Assembly (NCBI RefSeq): GCF_052324685.1
Contig: NC_135211.1
Location: 3,707,868 to 3,771,867, forward strand
Direction: 5' to 3'
Source: Brachyhypopomus gauderio
Taxonomy: Eukaryota; Chordata; Actinopteri; Gymnotiformes; Hypopomidae
DNA length: 64,000 nt
In this document: positions 33,348 through 46,145 of the stretch, one piece after another
How the letters are laid out: each line of letters begins with the position of its first letter
Numbering within the stretch: the first letter of the stretch is position 1
Made by a program: the position numbers and the translations under genes
The notes under the pieces: model-generated
Databases searched by the model: none
The model's input: the letters and a program-made list of their open reading frames with translations, nothing else
What the model was told of the DNA's origin: nothing

Positions 33348-33617
33348 CTATGTAAACCCTAGAGATGGTTGTGCGTGAAAATCCCAGTAGATCAGCAGTT
33401 TCTGAAATACTCAGACCAGCCCATCTGGCTCTAACAACCATACCACGTTCAAAGTCACTTAAATCACCTTTCTTCCCCATTCTGATGCTCTGTTTGAACT
33501 GCAGCAGATTGTCTTGGCCATGTATGCCTAAATGCATTGAGTTGCTGCCATGTGATTGGCTGATTCGACATTTGTGTCAGTGAGCAGGTGTACCTAATAA
33601 AGTGGATGGTGAGTGTA

Positions 33618-36065
33618 TATTTATCTATACCTGTTTATTTGCACTTCCAGGTATTGGTTTTTAATTTCTGTTGTTTAAGACTGAGCCTATGTTTTTTTTT
33701 TAATACTAGGTATTGTCATTGATTCCTGTAATTTAGTAGTATTCTGGTTCACGGGTATCTTGAATTCTGACCTTTCTACAGTATCTAGGTTGAATTCTGT
33801 GAACAGATGCAAAGCACTTTTTAAGTTGCTCTAGATAAGAGCGTCTGCTAAATGCCATTTGTATAGCATAACTCACACAAGTTTTCTTTGTCTTCAGGTG
33901 GCATAACCATACCAGACTCATGCGGGACACTTCTGACCTTGAAAAAGCAGCTCATCCAAATCCCTCAAACCACTCAAACCAGTTGTTGCTGTTTTACTGT
34001 ATTCATTTAAACCTTTTTTTGGCCCCTTATTCCCCACAGACACGTTCTCTGTGACACCAGCCTTAAAAGTTTTAAGCTCCTTGTTTGAAGTGCATTTAAC
34101 AGGTATGATTGATTCTCACAGAGCGCATGAACTCTATTCTAAAGACACAGACATTCGTGTTTTTTTTCCTAAATTAACTAATTCGTATATCCACTGCATA
34201 GATTCAGAGAAATGAACAGTCACTCGCAGGTGCAACCTCACACACCTGTCACCTGACGCGCCTCCACGACTCTCACAACCATCCTAAAAGTTCGCGCTCG
34301 CGCTCGGCAGCCTCCACATATTACGATAACGTAACCACCACGTTGGTTTATTATCTGATCCGTCTTATCTCACTCAACTGAACTTGTCGTTCCTGTTGCA
34401 TTCCGACGTGGTCTTTGACAGTCGTCACTCCAGAACCGAAAGTATGGATCGCGTGGACCGGTTCAAGACTGCAGGAGGGGAGAAGCGCGCGCATCCCTCC
34501 TCACGCGCGGTGTCCGTGTCGTGCATCTGCAACGTGCAGTGACAAACGGGTCCAGGTAGGTGCTTTAAAATTGTGTTTCATCTGTTAAGTCTCTAAGATG
34601 TAGCCTACCTTTTCACATTCATGAAATATGCTGATTTAAAAGCAGTTTCAAGTAGAGTTATTTGGATATAGCCTACAGGAAATAATAAATATAGCGATCA
34701 AATACAAAAACAAAAAAACTAAAAAACAATTAACACAAATAAGTGTAATTCAAAATATTTTAGTGCTTGTCTAAAGGGATTTCTGTAAGGTTCTGTGTTT
34801 CTTCTAAACGGTATTTTTGCAGTGTGTGATTGAACTATAACGCCCCAGACACACCTTTGGTACCTTTGGAGCGTTTGGTGGTTGGTTTCCTCATTAACAT
34901 TTTCGGGAACGGGTTTAACTTGTGGTTCATTTTTTTTTGGATAATTTCCAGTTGTTGCTTTGCAGTAACCTGAAACTCATCGTATAGAGCGCTCATTACG
35001 CACATCTGATCCGTGCGGTTCGGATCTATACGCGGAAAGGATAGACCCACCTGTTCAGGACTTACTCGGTTTCCCTTCTCTCACAGCCCCATCAAAAAAT
35101 ATAAATCAAGTACGTTAAATCACGAAACACCGCAACCACTGGCTTACAGAGTCCACCGTATGTGCCAAAATATGGTGAAACACTCCTGCCAAACTACATT
35201 TAAATCGTTTTTTCTGACATATAATGTAGCTCTTTCTCTCTTTGTTCTTGTGAGACAGAGGTCATCAGGTTACTATCTTATCCTGACCAAACCTGCAGTC
35301 TTGTCTACGGGTTCAGCAGTAGTAGCAAAGAGGAACCTCGATAACACATGAATACCATGAGACATGGTATTGATGGTAACAGCTGACAGTGTGTTCGTAT
35401 TATTCACACACATTTAGAAAATGGTTTATATGATTTTTGGTATACAGTGTGTAATAAGGTCACATTATTATGAGTCGCCTATTATTAGTGATTTAATATA
35501 ACATTTATGTTTTAAACATATTACTGGCTTTTTCCACAGAAGCACAGAAGGTTCATATTAAAATTCAATGAACCACAGGGGCATTCTCTCTCTCTCTCTC
35601 TCTCTCCTCTCTCTCGCTCACTCACCCTTTGTTTTTCTTTTTGTATCATTCTCTCATCAAATTTTAATGAGTGTTTTATACTGTATTGACAACAGCTGCC
35701 CCATAGACAATAATGTCTCTCTTCACCTCGTCACACACACACACACACACACACACATGCTTTAGCAGACATGCCTATTGAAATACAGATGAAACATACT
35801 GTACATATAAACAGAAATACTCAGCCATTCAAAATGTACTTACAAGTTCTTTTTTATTCTGTTTTCTCTCCAGCACTTTACATTTAAAATAACTATTGGC
35901 TTCTGAAGACTGGATTGTGGACTGGTCTGAGATCAGTGTAAGTGTTCTGTCTGCAGTAGGAATGTGGCTCCCCTGCACCACCTTTGACTCCACCATGTTC
36001 CACTGTTAAACCTCCACATTATTCCCTACAACAGTCTGCTACAACAGGAGGTGTGTAGCCACCGC
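33618..36065. other. Intergenic DNA; possible first exon of the LRR gene
   Basis: No coding sequence recognised. A reverse copy of the dispersed repeat AGCGTCTGCTAAATGCCATT lies near 33842. A CpG-rich segment at 34380-34555 ends at a good donor (GGGTCCAG|GTAGGTGC). A second exon-like piece runs from about 35873 to 35938 (CTCTCCAG|CACTTT to ATCAGT|GTAAGTG). Both would suit untranslated 5' exons of the plus-strand LRR gene, which starts just after an acceptor-like site, but this is inference. Microsatellites: (CT)n near 35586 and (CA)n near 35732. Confidence 0.35.
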
Positions 36066-36069
36066 ATCA

Positions 36070-37550
36070 TCACATCTTTACATTGTAGACCTAAGGCCAG
36101 GGGCACCCACATATGGGCACAGTTTAATTTATATTGTAAACCTAAGGCCATGGGCACCCACATATGGGCCCAGTTTAATTTACATTGTAGACCTAAGGCC
36201 ATGGGCACCCACATATGGGCCCAGTTTAATTTACATTGTAGACCTAAGGCCATGGGCACCCACGTATGGGCCCAGTTTAATTTACATTGTAAACCTAAAG
36301 CCATGGGCACCCACATATGGGCCCAGTTCATTTACATTGTAAACCTAAGGCCATGGGCACCCACATATGGGCCCAGTTTAAATTACATTGTAAACCTAAG
36401 GCCATGGGCACCCACATATGGGCACAGTTCATTTACATTGTAGACCTAAGGTCATGGGCACCCACATATGGGCCCAGTTTAATTTACATTGTAGACCTAA
36501 GGCCATGGGCACCCACGTATGGGCCCAGTTTAATTTACATTGTAGACCTAAGGCCATGGGCACCCACATATGGGCCCAGTTCATTTACATTGTAAACCTA
36601 AGGCCATGGGCACCCACGTATGGGCCCAGTTTAATTTACATTGTAGACCTAAGGCCATGGGCACCCACATATGGGCCCAGTTCATTTACATTGTAAACCT
36701 AAGGCCATGGGCACCCACATATGGGCCCAGTTCATTTACATTGTAGACCTAAGGTCATGGGCACCCACATATGGGCCCAGTTTAATTTACATTGTAGACC
36801 TAAGGCCATGGGCACCCACATATGGGCCCAGTTCATTTACATTGTAAACCTAAGGCCATGGGCACCCACATATGGGCCCAGTTTAATTTACATTGTAAAC
36901 CTAAGGCCATGGGCACCCACATATGGGCCCAGTTTAATTTACATTGTAGACCTAAGGCCATGGGCACCCACGTATGGGCCCAGTTTAATTTACATTGTAG
37001 ACCTAAGGCCATGGGCACCCACATATGGGCCCAGTTCATTTACATTGTAAACCTAAGGCCATGGGCACCCACATATGGGCCCAGTTTAATTTACATTGTA
37101 GACCTAAGGCCATGGGCACCCACATATGGGCCCAGTTCATTTACATTGTAAACCTAAGGCCATGGGCACCCACGTATGGGCCCAGTTTAATTTACATTGT
37201 AGACCTAAGGCCATGGGCACCCACATATGGGCCCAGTTTAATTTACATTGTAGACCTAAGGCCATGGGCACCCACATATGGGCCCAGTTTAATTTACATT
37301 GTAAACCTAAGGCCATGGGCACCCACGTATGGGCCAAGTTTAATTTACATTGTAGACCTAAGGTCATGGGCACCCACATATGGGCACAGTTTAATTTACA
37401 TTGTAGACCTAAGGTCATGGGCACCCACATATGGGCACAGTTTAATTTACATTGTAGACCTAAGGTCATGGGCACCCACATATGGGCCCAGTTTAATTTA
37501 CATTGTAGACCTAAGGCCATGGGCACCCACATATGGGCCCAGTTTAATTT
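36070..37550. repeat. Minisatellite, 50/51-bp unit
   Basis: About 29 copies of ACCTAAGGCCATGGGCACCC plus ACATATGGGCCCAG plus TTTAATTTACATTGTAG, period 51. Variants with TTCATTT are 50 bp. Each unit carries the restriction-like palindromes CATATG and GGGCCC. The mix of 50- and 51-bp units makes frames drift, giving overlapping false frames on both strands. Confidence 0.96.
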
Positions 37551-37901
37551 CTGTTGCTAATCCAGTGGCTGAGATGTCATATGTTGGCTTGAAGATGCAA
37601 CTTGCATCCATTTGAAATGCAAACTACACGCAATTTAGCCACAGTTTTGAGTGCAAACGGAAACATGGCTTCAGACAACCTGAACCAGGCTCAACCCTTT
37701 CTCTTACACTGGATACTTTGGTTAATAATATTTTGGACCTTTTAATCTGTGTATTTAGAAATTCAAAATAAATTTGCATGTATATTTGCATGTGCCAGAT
37801 TAGGTTCTATATATATTACATTTAATGTACATTTACATTTATTCCAAAAGGTTTAAATAGACAGGTTGTCCTGAAGCCTTGACCAACACTCCTAATTAAT
37901 G

Positions 37902-37903
<2 letters not shown>

Positions 37904-37954
<51 letters not shown>

Positions 37955-37962
37955 TGTGTAGG
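37904..37962. repeat. (GT)n microsatellite ending in an acceptor-like TAG
   Basis: GT run of about 45 bp, one GTGGTG interruption, then GTGTGTGTAG immediately before the LRR gene start codon. Confidence 0.9.
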
Positions 37963-39060
37963 ATGTGTGTACTGCCATTGTTGCTGTCACTGATGTGGCG
38001 TTTGTGGTTTGTACACTGCAACCCAGCCGTCCCCTGCCCCGCCCCCTGCCCCGCCCCCTGCCCTGCCCTCTGTGTCTGCCACCTGGAGCTTCACTTGGTC
38101 ACGTGTGGCAGTGCCAACCTCACAGACCTGCCCGCTGCCCTGCCTCCTTACACGGAGCACCTGAACCTCTCCTTCAACCATCTGACCTACATCCAGCGCC
38201 AGGCATTCAGGTCGACCCGCCATCTCCGCACCCTGCTCCTGAACAACAACCAGATCGGGGGCGTGGCCAACGGCGCCTTCGCCCCGCTAGAGGCGTTACA
38301 AAGGCTGGACGTGAGCCAGAACAATATCTCCAGCCTGGCCACCGGCTTCTCGCTAGGCCTGGGTTCCCTCAGGGAACTCTCGCTGGCTAACAACCAGCTG
38401 GTTGGCGTGAACGCCAGCTGGTTCAAGCACCTGGACGCCCTGCTGCGGCTGGACCTGAGCGGCAACCGCATCCACTCGCTGTCGCCGAGGGCCTTCGGCG
38501 GCATGAGCACGCTGCGCTACGTCCGTCTGGACCGGAACGACATCGCCGACCTCACCGACGGCGTCTTCTCCACGCTGAGGAACCTGGAGCAACTCGGGCT
38601 TCGGGACAACAACATCGCGCACCTGGACGCCGCGGTGTTTGCGCCACTCACCAGCCTCGTAGTGCTGGACCTGGCCTACAACCAGCTGAAGAAGGTGGAC
38701 TTCAAGGCTCTGCTGAGCATCCAGGCGCAGAGCACACACGTGCTGCTGGACGGCAACCCCTGGACCTGCGACTGCGACCTCCAGAGGGTGTTCGGGAAAC
38801 TGCACAGCGTGCGCCGGCTGCTGCTGGACGACTACGGCTACCTGATATGCAGCCAGCCCAAGGAGCTGCAGGGTCACAGCCTCCGCCAGGTGGACCAGGG
38901 CCTGTGCTTCGCCGAGACCGTCACCGTCCTCATCATCACCATCACCGTGGTTGTTACCGTGGTGGCAGCCATCGTCATGGCAGAGAAGAGCAGAGAGAAA
39001 AGGAATAAGGAGAGGCACTGGACCGAAGTGAGCGAGATGTCGTTCGACTCACAAGACTGA
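37963..39060 (+). CDS. Leucine-rich-repeat type I transmembrane protein
   Basis: 365 codons in a single coding exon. I chose the ATG at 37963, directly after a GTGTGTAG acceptor-like site. The frame extends 18 codons upstream only through the GT microsatellite. Residues 1-19 look like a signal peptide (VLPLLLSLMW). Residues 21-35 are a PCPAPCPAPCP run. An LRRNT cap spans about 33-50, and seven 24-residue LRRs about 65-245 (for example LRTLLLNNNQIGGVANGAF). An LRRCT cap follows (NPWTCDCDLQ, Cys269, Cys271, Cys296, Cys315). A transmembrane helix covers 318-340 and a 25-residue tail ends SFDSQD. N-glycosylation sites are at N52, N68, N121 and N150. The architecture suits adhesion or signalling-modulator families such as TPBG or LRTM. 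I cannot name the orthologue. Confidence 0.88.
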   Translation: MCVLPLLLSLMWRLWFVHCNPAVPCPAPCPAPCPALCVCHLELHLVTCGSANLTDLPAALPPYTEHLNLSFNHLTYIQRQAFRSTRHLRTLLLNNNQIGGVANGAFAPLEALQRLDVSQNNISSLATGFSLGLGSLRELSLANNQLVGVNASWFKHLDALLRLDLSGNRIHSLSPRAFGGMSTLRYVRLDRNDIADLTDGVFSTLRNLEQLGLRDNNIAHLDAAVFAPLTSLVVLDLAYNQLKKVDFKALLSIQAQSTHVLLDGNPWTCDCDLQRVFGKLHSVRRLLLDDYGYLICSQPKELQGHSLRQVDQGLCFAETVTVLIITITVVVTVVAAIVMAEKSREKRNKERHWTEVSEMSFDSQD

Positions 39061-40860
39061 ATAGTGTTTTTTTTTTTTTAATTACATTTTAAAAAACAAA
39101 CTTTTAAACAGTTGGCCAGCTCTCTGAAACACTGGTATTTGACATTTGAGAGATCTTACATCTGTAAGAGCCTAACTATTTCTACAACCTAGCTAATTTA
39201 AAAATGTCCTCAGATGTCATATAAAATAGCGTTGAAGAAACTACAAGTTAACAAACTCTATTTAAAATCATCAAATTTCATGTTTTCATAACCTTACCAA
39301 CTGCTGAGCTAGAAATTCAAGTTGTCTGTGCAAATTTATTATTTCAAGAATGCTTCATTAAATTGCTTTTGCATGTTTAAAATTGCCATGCTGAACATGG
39401 CTCTAATGGTATTCTAATTTAATCTGTAAAAGCAAACCTTTTGATGGCTATAGTTCATTTGTTTTTACAATGTAAATCCTACTGTTCATCTGTGTTTCAA
39501 CTTCGTAAAATCATGTCTGCACAATTACACCAGACGTCTCCCAATGAATGGATGAAGAACTGGTACTTGGCTGACTGTGGATTCCTCTGTCTGTTGGTCA
39601 TGTATCTACACATCGTTTTATAGATGTCTTTAGGACTGCATGCCCAGTGATTGATGACGCTCTGTCCTGGGTGCCTGGTGTCCTCCAGGGGCCTGTGGTC
39701 TATGGTTTAGAGTTCACCCTCTGATTGGCTGCCACATTTCATTGGTGTGTTGAGTGGATGTAAAAGCTGTGTACAGTATTGATTCTAAAGTGCCCTTAGC
39801 TTCTGAGAAAGGCCCTATATAAGTGTATCTTCATTCATTCATAATAAATATAAAGGACTCAGGGGACAGGAGTGGTTTCTTCAAATAGAATGCACTCACC
39901 AGTAGCAATGAACATCTTTCCAAATTAACTGGTTTCAGGGAGTGATTTGTACATTTTGTTTGCCACGGACCGAAATCCTAGAAATGTGGAGATGGTGGTG
40001 ACATCATCGAATGGAGGCAGTAACAATACTGGGAGGTCTGGGCATACGCTAACCAACTCCAAGTTAGCCACGCTGAGGTAATTACCTAGTTCAGTAAATG
40101 TTATCATTTTGTTTTTATAATGCCTAGCAACACAAAACTTTGCAATGCCGTGCACCATCACTTATACCTTATATTAAAAGGAACAATAATACATTTTTAC
40201 CACCAAAAAGTGCTGCTCAGGGCCCCCATATGGCCTTGAAATTTGTAGTATCCAGGCCACGAAATGTCAGTATAATGTGTGTTTCAAAATGTAAAGAATC
40301 ATTGAAAAAATGGTTCCTTTAATGAAACGTGTGGCTAAATGACGCTGGGATGTGTCCACTTTGCCGTACTGTCCCGTTCATTTCAGTGGGGAGCTCTTAC
40401 ACAACCATGATGGGCCTCTCCACACAGGTGAAAAAGTCCAGCAAATTTCAGCTTTATGCGATGAGCATGGTCACTGCATTGCGTCTAGCCAACTGGGCAA
40501 AAGTAAAATGTTACATCATTACAAATAATAAGTCCCTTGTAAATCACACACTGTACCAGAGGTATCTCTTCCTTTTTTGTTTCTTTATCATTAAATTCAT
40601 GCTAATCAACCTCCTAAGGAAATGCGACATTGTAAATACATTGTTTTGTTCAGTTTATTTTGGGGGGGTCAAAGGGGAGGACAAACTATTGTGCATAGGG
40701 CCGAATATTTAATGCATAGGGCTCATCTAACACACTTTGGTTAATATAATATTGGAATGGCCTTGAGAGTTGGAAAGGTGCTATGAGGTTCCCTGAGGGG
40801 AAATGGTTAGAGCATGTTAAAACTGGTAGTGAAATTGGGCCTGGGTGTAGCATGAAATTG
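39061..40860. other. LRR gene 3' flank and intergenic DNA
   Basis: Starts with a T run and AT-rich sequence that is probably 3' UTR. AATAAA occurs near 39842. The phrase AGGCCCTATATAAGTGTATC near 39810 resembles a fish SINE or LINE tail. Nothing else recognised to 40860. Confidence 0.4.
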
Positions 40861-40867
40861 ATTTTAA

Positions 40868-41120
40868 AATTCTTCTACTGATTTATAAAGCACTGCACGT
40901 GCTTGCTCCTGAATACCTCCAGGAACTTATTTCCTACTATGAACCCCCACGTCAACTAAGATCACAAGGTGCTGGTCTCTTATTAGTTCCACAAATTAAT
41001 AAGGTAACAGCAGGGGGAAGAGCCTTTTCTTATAAGGCCCCCCAGCTTTGGAATGACCTTTCAGAATGTGTCCGGGACTCTGACACAGTCTCAATCTTTA
41101 AGTCTAGGTTGAAAACTTAA
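40868..41120 (+). mobile_element. L2/Rex-like LINE ORF C-terminal fragment
   Basis: Plus-strand frame reads LAPEYLQELISYYEP, then LRSQGAGLLLVPQ, GGRAFSYKAPQLWNDLS and IFKSRLKT before the stop at 41118-41120. This is the conserved end of the ORF in fish L2/Rex-type LINEs (the RSF-Y-PxLWNxLP-like segment). There is no reverse transcriptase here, so it is 5'-truncated. Confidence 0.8.
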
Positions 41121-42620
<1,500 letters not shown>

Positions 42621-42629
42621 GCCTTTTAG

Positions 42630-42990
42630 CTAAAAAAGACTCTGACTCTTCCTGACTTTTTCATCCAAAACACCCCAAAGTGGCTCAATAATATTTAGAT
42701 CTTGTGCAGGCCAAGGGATATGTTCAACTTCACTTTCATGTTCATCAAACCAATCCTTCACCAGTCTTGCTGTGTGTATTGATGCATTGTTATCCTGATA
42801 CACGGCACCGCCTTCAGGATACAATGTTTGAACCATTGGATGCACATGCATTGCACTATTTTGAGCAGAACTGCTCTTACCCTGCTAATTGAACCTTCAC
42901 ACTCTGTTCTTACTGGTGCAATGTGCAATTAATGAAGGTTGGCCACCAGGCTGGTCCAATTTAGCCATGAAACCTTCCACACTAAAATGA
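42630..42990 (-). pseudogene. Tc1-like transposase C-terminal fragment
   Basis: Minus strand reads YQDNNASIHTARLVKDWF, then HIPWPAQDLNIIEPLWGVL. This is the end of the DDE domain: D of QDN, and the final acidic residue in NIIEPLW. The AQSPDLN-type phrase lacks two residues (AQDLN), so the frame carries a small deletion. The N-terminal half is missing. Confidence 0.85.
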
Positions 42991-42999
42991 AAGGTGTCT

Positions 43000-43450
43000 C
43001 AGCTGAATTGTACAACCCCTGTATATGCCATTCAGTGTGATACCCACAAACCCTTAACCTCACTACTAAAGAACTGGAGCAGTTCATGGGTACAGCAGTG
43101 CTTTGTGCTTTCCAAAAAAAGTGAAATTATGTGTGAAATATTGATTCAATCTGCCCACAGGAACAAACATTCAGAAACACAAACACACATTGCAGCTAAT
43201 TTCTAACCCACTCATTGATAAACCATTTGTGGAATATGTGAAATAAAACGTCTAATGTGATTGTACATCATTGCACTTATATGAAAATTACAGAAAACCT
43301 TGGTGTTTTAGTACCCTCATAGCGTCTTGTTGCCCTGAGGCAACAAACCAAAATCTAGGGGCAGGAGGGTGGGGGGGCAAATTTTATTATTTATATATTA
43401 TAAGGGACCCCTAATCTAGCAAATACTAAACATTCATGCCATAGAGGTAT
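43000..43450. other. Intergenic DNA
   Basis: No gene or transposon end is recognised. A short G run (GGGTGGGGGGGC) is near 43369. Confidence 0.4.
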
Positions 43451-43510
43451 GTGTTAATATATATATGTGTAATATATATATGTGTTAATATATATATATA
43501 TATATAATTT
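43450..43510. repeat. (TA)n microsatellite
   Basis: TATATA runs separated by TGTGTTAA. Confidence 0.9.
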
Positions 43511-43534
43511 TTTTTCTCTCTCTCTCTTTAAATT

Positions 43535-43745
43535 GTTGTCATGGTGACCAGCATCGGCCAGAAGAGGATGGGTTCCCCCCCTGAGTCTTAGTTCCTCTCA
43601 AGGTTTCTTCCTCATGCTATTAGGGAGTTTTTCCTTGCCACTGTCGCCCTTGGCTTGCTCACTGGGGGCTTGGACTCGGACACTTGTAAAGCTGCTTTGT
43701 GACAACAACTGTTGTAAAAAGTGCTACATAAATACATTTTGATTA
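43535..43745 (+). repeat. Fish LINE/SINE 3' tail fragment
   Basis: Contains CAAGGTTTCTTCCTCATG, GGGAGTTTTTCCTTGCCACT and GTAAAGCTGCTTTGTGACAA followed by an AAGTGCTAYATAAATA end. This tail is dispersed in fish genomes. A minus-strand relative lies near 44930-45085 (TGGCAAGGAAAATATCCC, AGAAACCTTGGGAGGACC). Confidence 0.75.
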
Positions 43746-44029
43746 ATGAAATATGGAAACAGGCAGAGGCAACTGAAAAGCAAATGTTTCAAAGCTTTCC
43801 TGCGTATGCCCCCTAAGTACATTTAAGTTGTATTTTTTATGTGTATAAAATGTTTATGTATACATAAAACAATTCTGATAAACAAAATACAAATGTCATC
43901 ACAAATGTCTCTATGTCTAAGGGAGAGCTTGGAAACACTGGGGAGAACCTATTTCAGCCGCTTGTATTCACAAACTCTAAGAAAAGCTCATGACCATAGG
44001 TGAGTCAGAATGATGATTGACCAGTACAT

Positions 44030-44480
44030 ATTGATAAAAACTAAACATTTTATTTGAAGTTCCTGTTATTTGGTTGTTGCAACCCAAATTCCTTTTTTTC
44101 TATGATTGCATGAAGGATCTAGTGAAGAGTTGGTGGAGGGAGACATACTTTTGCCAAGAACCAGGAATGCTCTGGTCTGCTGTTGTAACAACTGCTTTTG
44201 GCTCTTATGTCGTGAGCGAAAACTCTCCACCATTGATGTCAAGAGGATAAAAATTCTGTATAAGTGCTAAAATTGACATCATGAAGTAAAATTTCTAACA
44301 AATACTTCCTCTGTAGCTCGACCTAGTGTGTAATAAAAAATGTAACAATGCAATTGTCCTGCATCATGTGACTGTACAATATGTACTAATGTCATATAAT
44401 AAAATAATTAAAAGAAAATTAATTGTGTTCAATGGTAAGTATACAGAATGATCTGTGCACCAGGGCTGGGGGGGGGGCAC
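44030..44480 (+). pseudogene. Hatching-enzyme relic lacking the catalytic domain
   Basis: From about 44060 the sequence matches intron 1, exon 2 and the 3' flank of the two intact genes downstream. The exon 2-like part begins at 44116 (EGDILLPRTRNALVC, then NNCFW). About 30 bp are missing after NNCFW. A second junction near 44213 then joins the end of exon 2 directly to the last 60 nt of exon 4 (LSTIDVKRIKILYKC). The rest of exon 2, intron 2, exon 3, intron 3 and the zinc site are gone. The frame remains open to TAA at 44268-44270. No exon 1 or promoter is found, so it is probably silent. Downstream sequence to about 44730 also matches the flanks of the intact genes. Confidence 0.9.
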
Positions 44481-44604
44481 CGCATGGCATTATACGTGGA
44501 TGAATCGCAGATTGCTCTGAGAGCTTTAATTATGAATATGTGTGTCATATTTTTGTCAATTGTGATTTTCATCCCAATCGAAATTTGTCCTCCCCATTTA
44601 CCCA

Positions 44605-44646
44605 TCTGTGCACTTAGAACACACACACACACACACACACACACAA
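44605..44646. repeat. (CA)n microsatellite in hatching-enzyme 3' flank
   Basis: CA run at the same relative place as shorter runs after gene 1 (about 48690) and gene 2 (about 52590), confirming the shared origin of the units. Confidence 0.85.
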
Positions 44647-44659
44647 AGTATTACTAGGG

Positions 44660-44835
44660 GGCTTTGTTGAACACGTGCCCAGAGCGGTTGGTAGCCCTAG
44701 CCCGCCGCTCTGGAGCAGTTGGGGTTACGTGCCTTGCTCAAGGGCACCTCAGTCATGGCCTCAGTCCTGGGAAACCAACCCAGGACACTCTGGTCACAAG
44801 ACCGGTTCCCTAACCACCAGAGCATGACTGCCCCC
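44660..44835. repeat. Dispersed fish repeat in hatching-enzyme flank
   Basis: Contains TTGCTCAAGGGCACCTCAGT and GGTTCCCTAACCACCAGAGC, a phrase found across fish genomes. A shortened form (ending TTGCTCAAGGGCA) follows gene 1 (48725-48801) and gene 2 (52630-52705). Confidence 0.65.
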
Positions 44836-45734
44836 TATCTGATGATACTGAGTCTGATCTGATACTTGTACACACTTTTGCACATCCAAACTACTCTCAT
44901 ACCTCAGTCAAAGTCACAGTCAAATTTATTCATATAGCACATTTTCTAACATATAAAGCAGCGTTGTAAATATATGGGTCCATAGGCTTAATGAGCAAGC
45001 CAGAGGCAACAGTGGCAAGGAAAATATCCCAGGATTTAGGAAGAAACCTTGGGAGGACCAAGTCTCAAGAAGGAATCCATCCTCCATGGGGCATCCCAGC
45101 TAATATCAGTCAAATCTTACTTGTGTATTTTCTCATCTACTCCAGGGTGTTTGGGATTGTAAGGTGAAAACCACATGAACAGTTCAAATACAGTACATGA
45201 GCTTGCAATTACCATGTAGCTCGAACATGGTTTTTAAAAATGACAGTATTACCAAAAATGGACGGACTGGGGGTGAGAGCAATTGTATGTCATTCCAAAC
45301 AAATATTCATCATCATCACAAAATTGAGTGAACGCTTAAAGTGACTGGCAGACAATATCAACATCTCAGTTTTCTTAAACACTCTACGACTTGGGCCTCC
45401 AGGCTCTGTATTTTACATACAAAAGGCTAAATGAGAGCTGTGTAATTAAGTTTTAAGCCTAGATTGAAAAATTGGGCTGGTAACTGAGCCTCAAATTGAT
45501 GCTGTAAGGTTGTTTGATAAGTAAGAGTCTTCATAGGACAAAGATTTACAAATAGCTGTAATTGTAATAATTATATGGTCTAATGAAAACCCTCCATGTG
45601 GAGAGTGCAGTCGACCACGTGGGTTATGATGTGAAATGAGGACACTGTGAGATCAGACCATGCTTTTTGCATCATTGGGTTCATGCAGTAGAACCTCTGT
45701 TTCATTGGAATTTAGAAGAAAACAGTGAGTTGCT

Positions 45735-46145
45735 GTCCATTGTTTTATGTCCTTTATTCAGTCATTGTTGTTAATATTACAGGCATCATCAGGATTTGAA
45801 GATATATACAACTGAGTATCATTGACGTAACAATGGAAACACATATCATGTTTGCAAATAAATGTGCCTGACAGTAGTCTAATGAGAATTACATGGGCCA
45901 TGGTATTGACCCTTGTGGGACACCATATTTTACTACTGGGAGATCAGAGCATTCATTACATACAAAGATAAACTGAAAATTGTAACAGGGCATGACCACC
46001 GAGGCAAGTAAGATTACAAATCCAGACAGGCTACACCCTGAGGTTTTTGTCACTCTTTGGTCTGGTGGTGACGCAATTGTTTGCTGAGAGTAGGACTTGG
46101 GTCCAAGACCATATATGGTTGCTGCCCTCAGCCTTTGGTACAAAT
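45735..46145 (-). mobile_element. LINE reverse-transcriptase fragment in unit 1
   Basis: Minus strand reads VVKYGVPQGSIPWPM, the conserved block before the catalytic YxDD box in L2/Rex/CR1-type LINEs. The rest is frame-shifted. The same fragment recurs in units 2 and 3, so it was present before the duplications. Confidence 0.75.

Larger units (their letters stand above)
30242..33617 (-). mobile_element. Tc1/mariner-like element split by an LTR retrotransposon
   Basis: The ends ACACTCACCGGCCACTTTAT and AAGTGGATGGTGAGTGT are inverted repeats next to TA. On the minus strand the transposase starts at 33480 (MGKKGDLSDFERGMVV, then SISETADLLGFSRTTISRVY, the paired-like DNA-binding helix). It is cut at 33352 by the LTR element and resumes at 31069 towards 30309. 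The catalytic core is visible: ACSDESRFLL, then WPPQSPDLNPIEHLWD. A stop codon at about 30717-30719 follows DESRFLL, so the copy is inactive. Without the insertion the element would be about 1.1 kb. Confidence 0.92.

Noticed and set aside
36051..37615. Overlapping His/Trp/Pro-rich frames on both strands
   Set aside because: 51-bp minisatellite artefacts. Unit-length changes of one base move the frame, so none is continuous.
37909..37962. Eighteen-codon Cys-Val extension of the LRR protein
   Set aside because: Encoded by the GT microsatellite. The signal peptide begins at the ATG at 37963.
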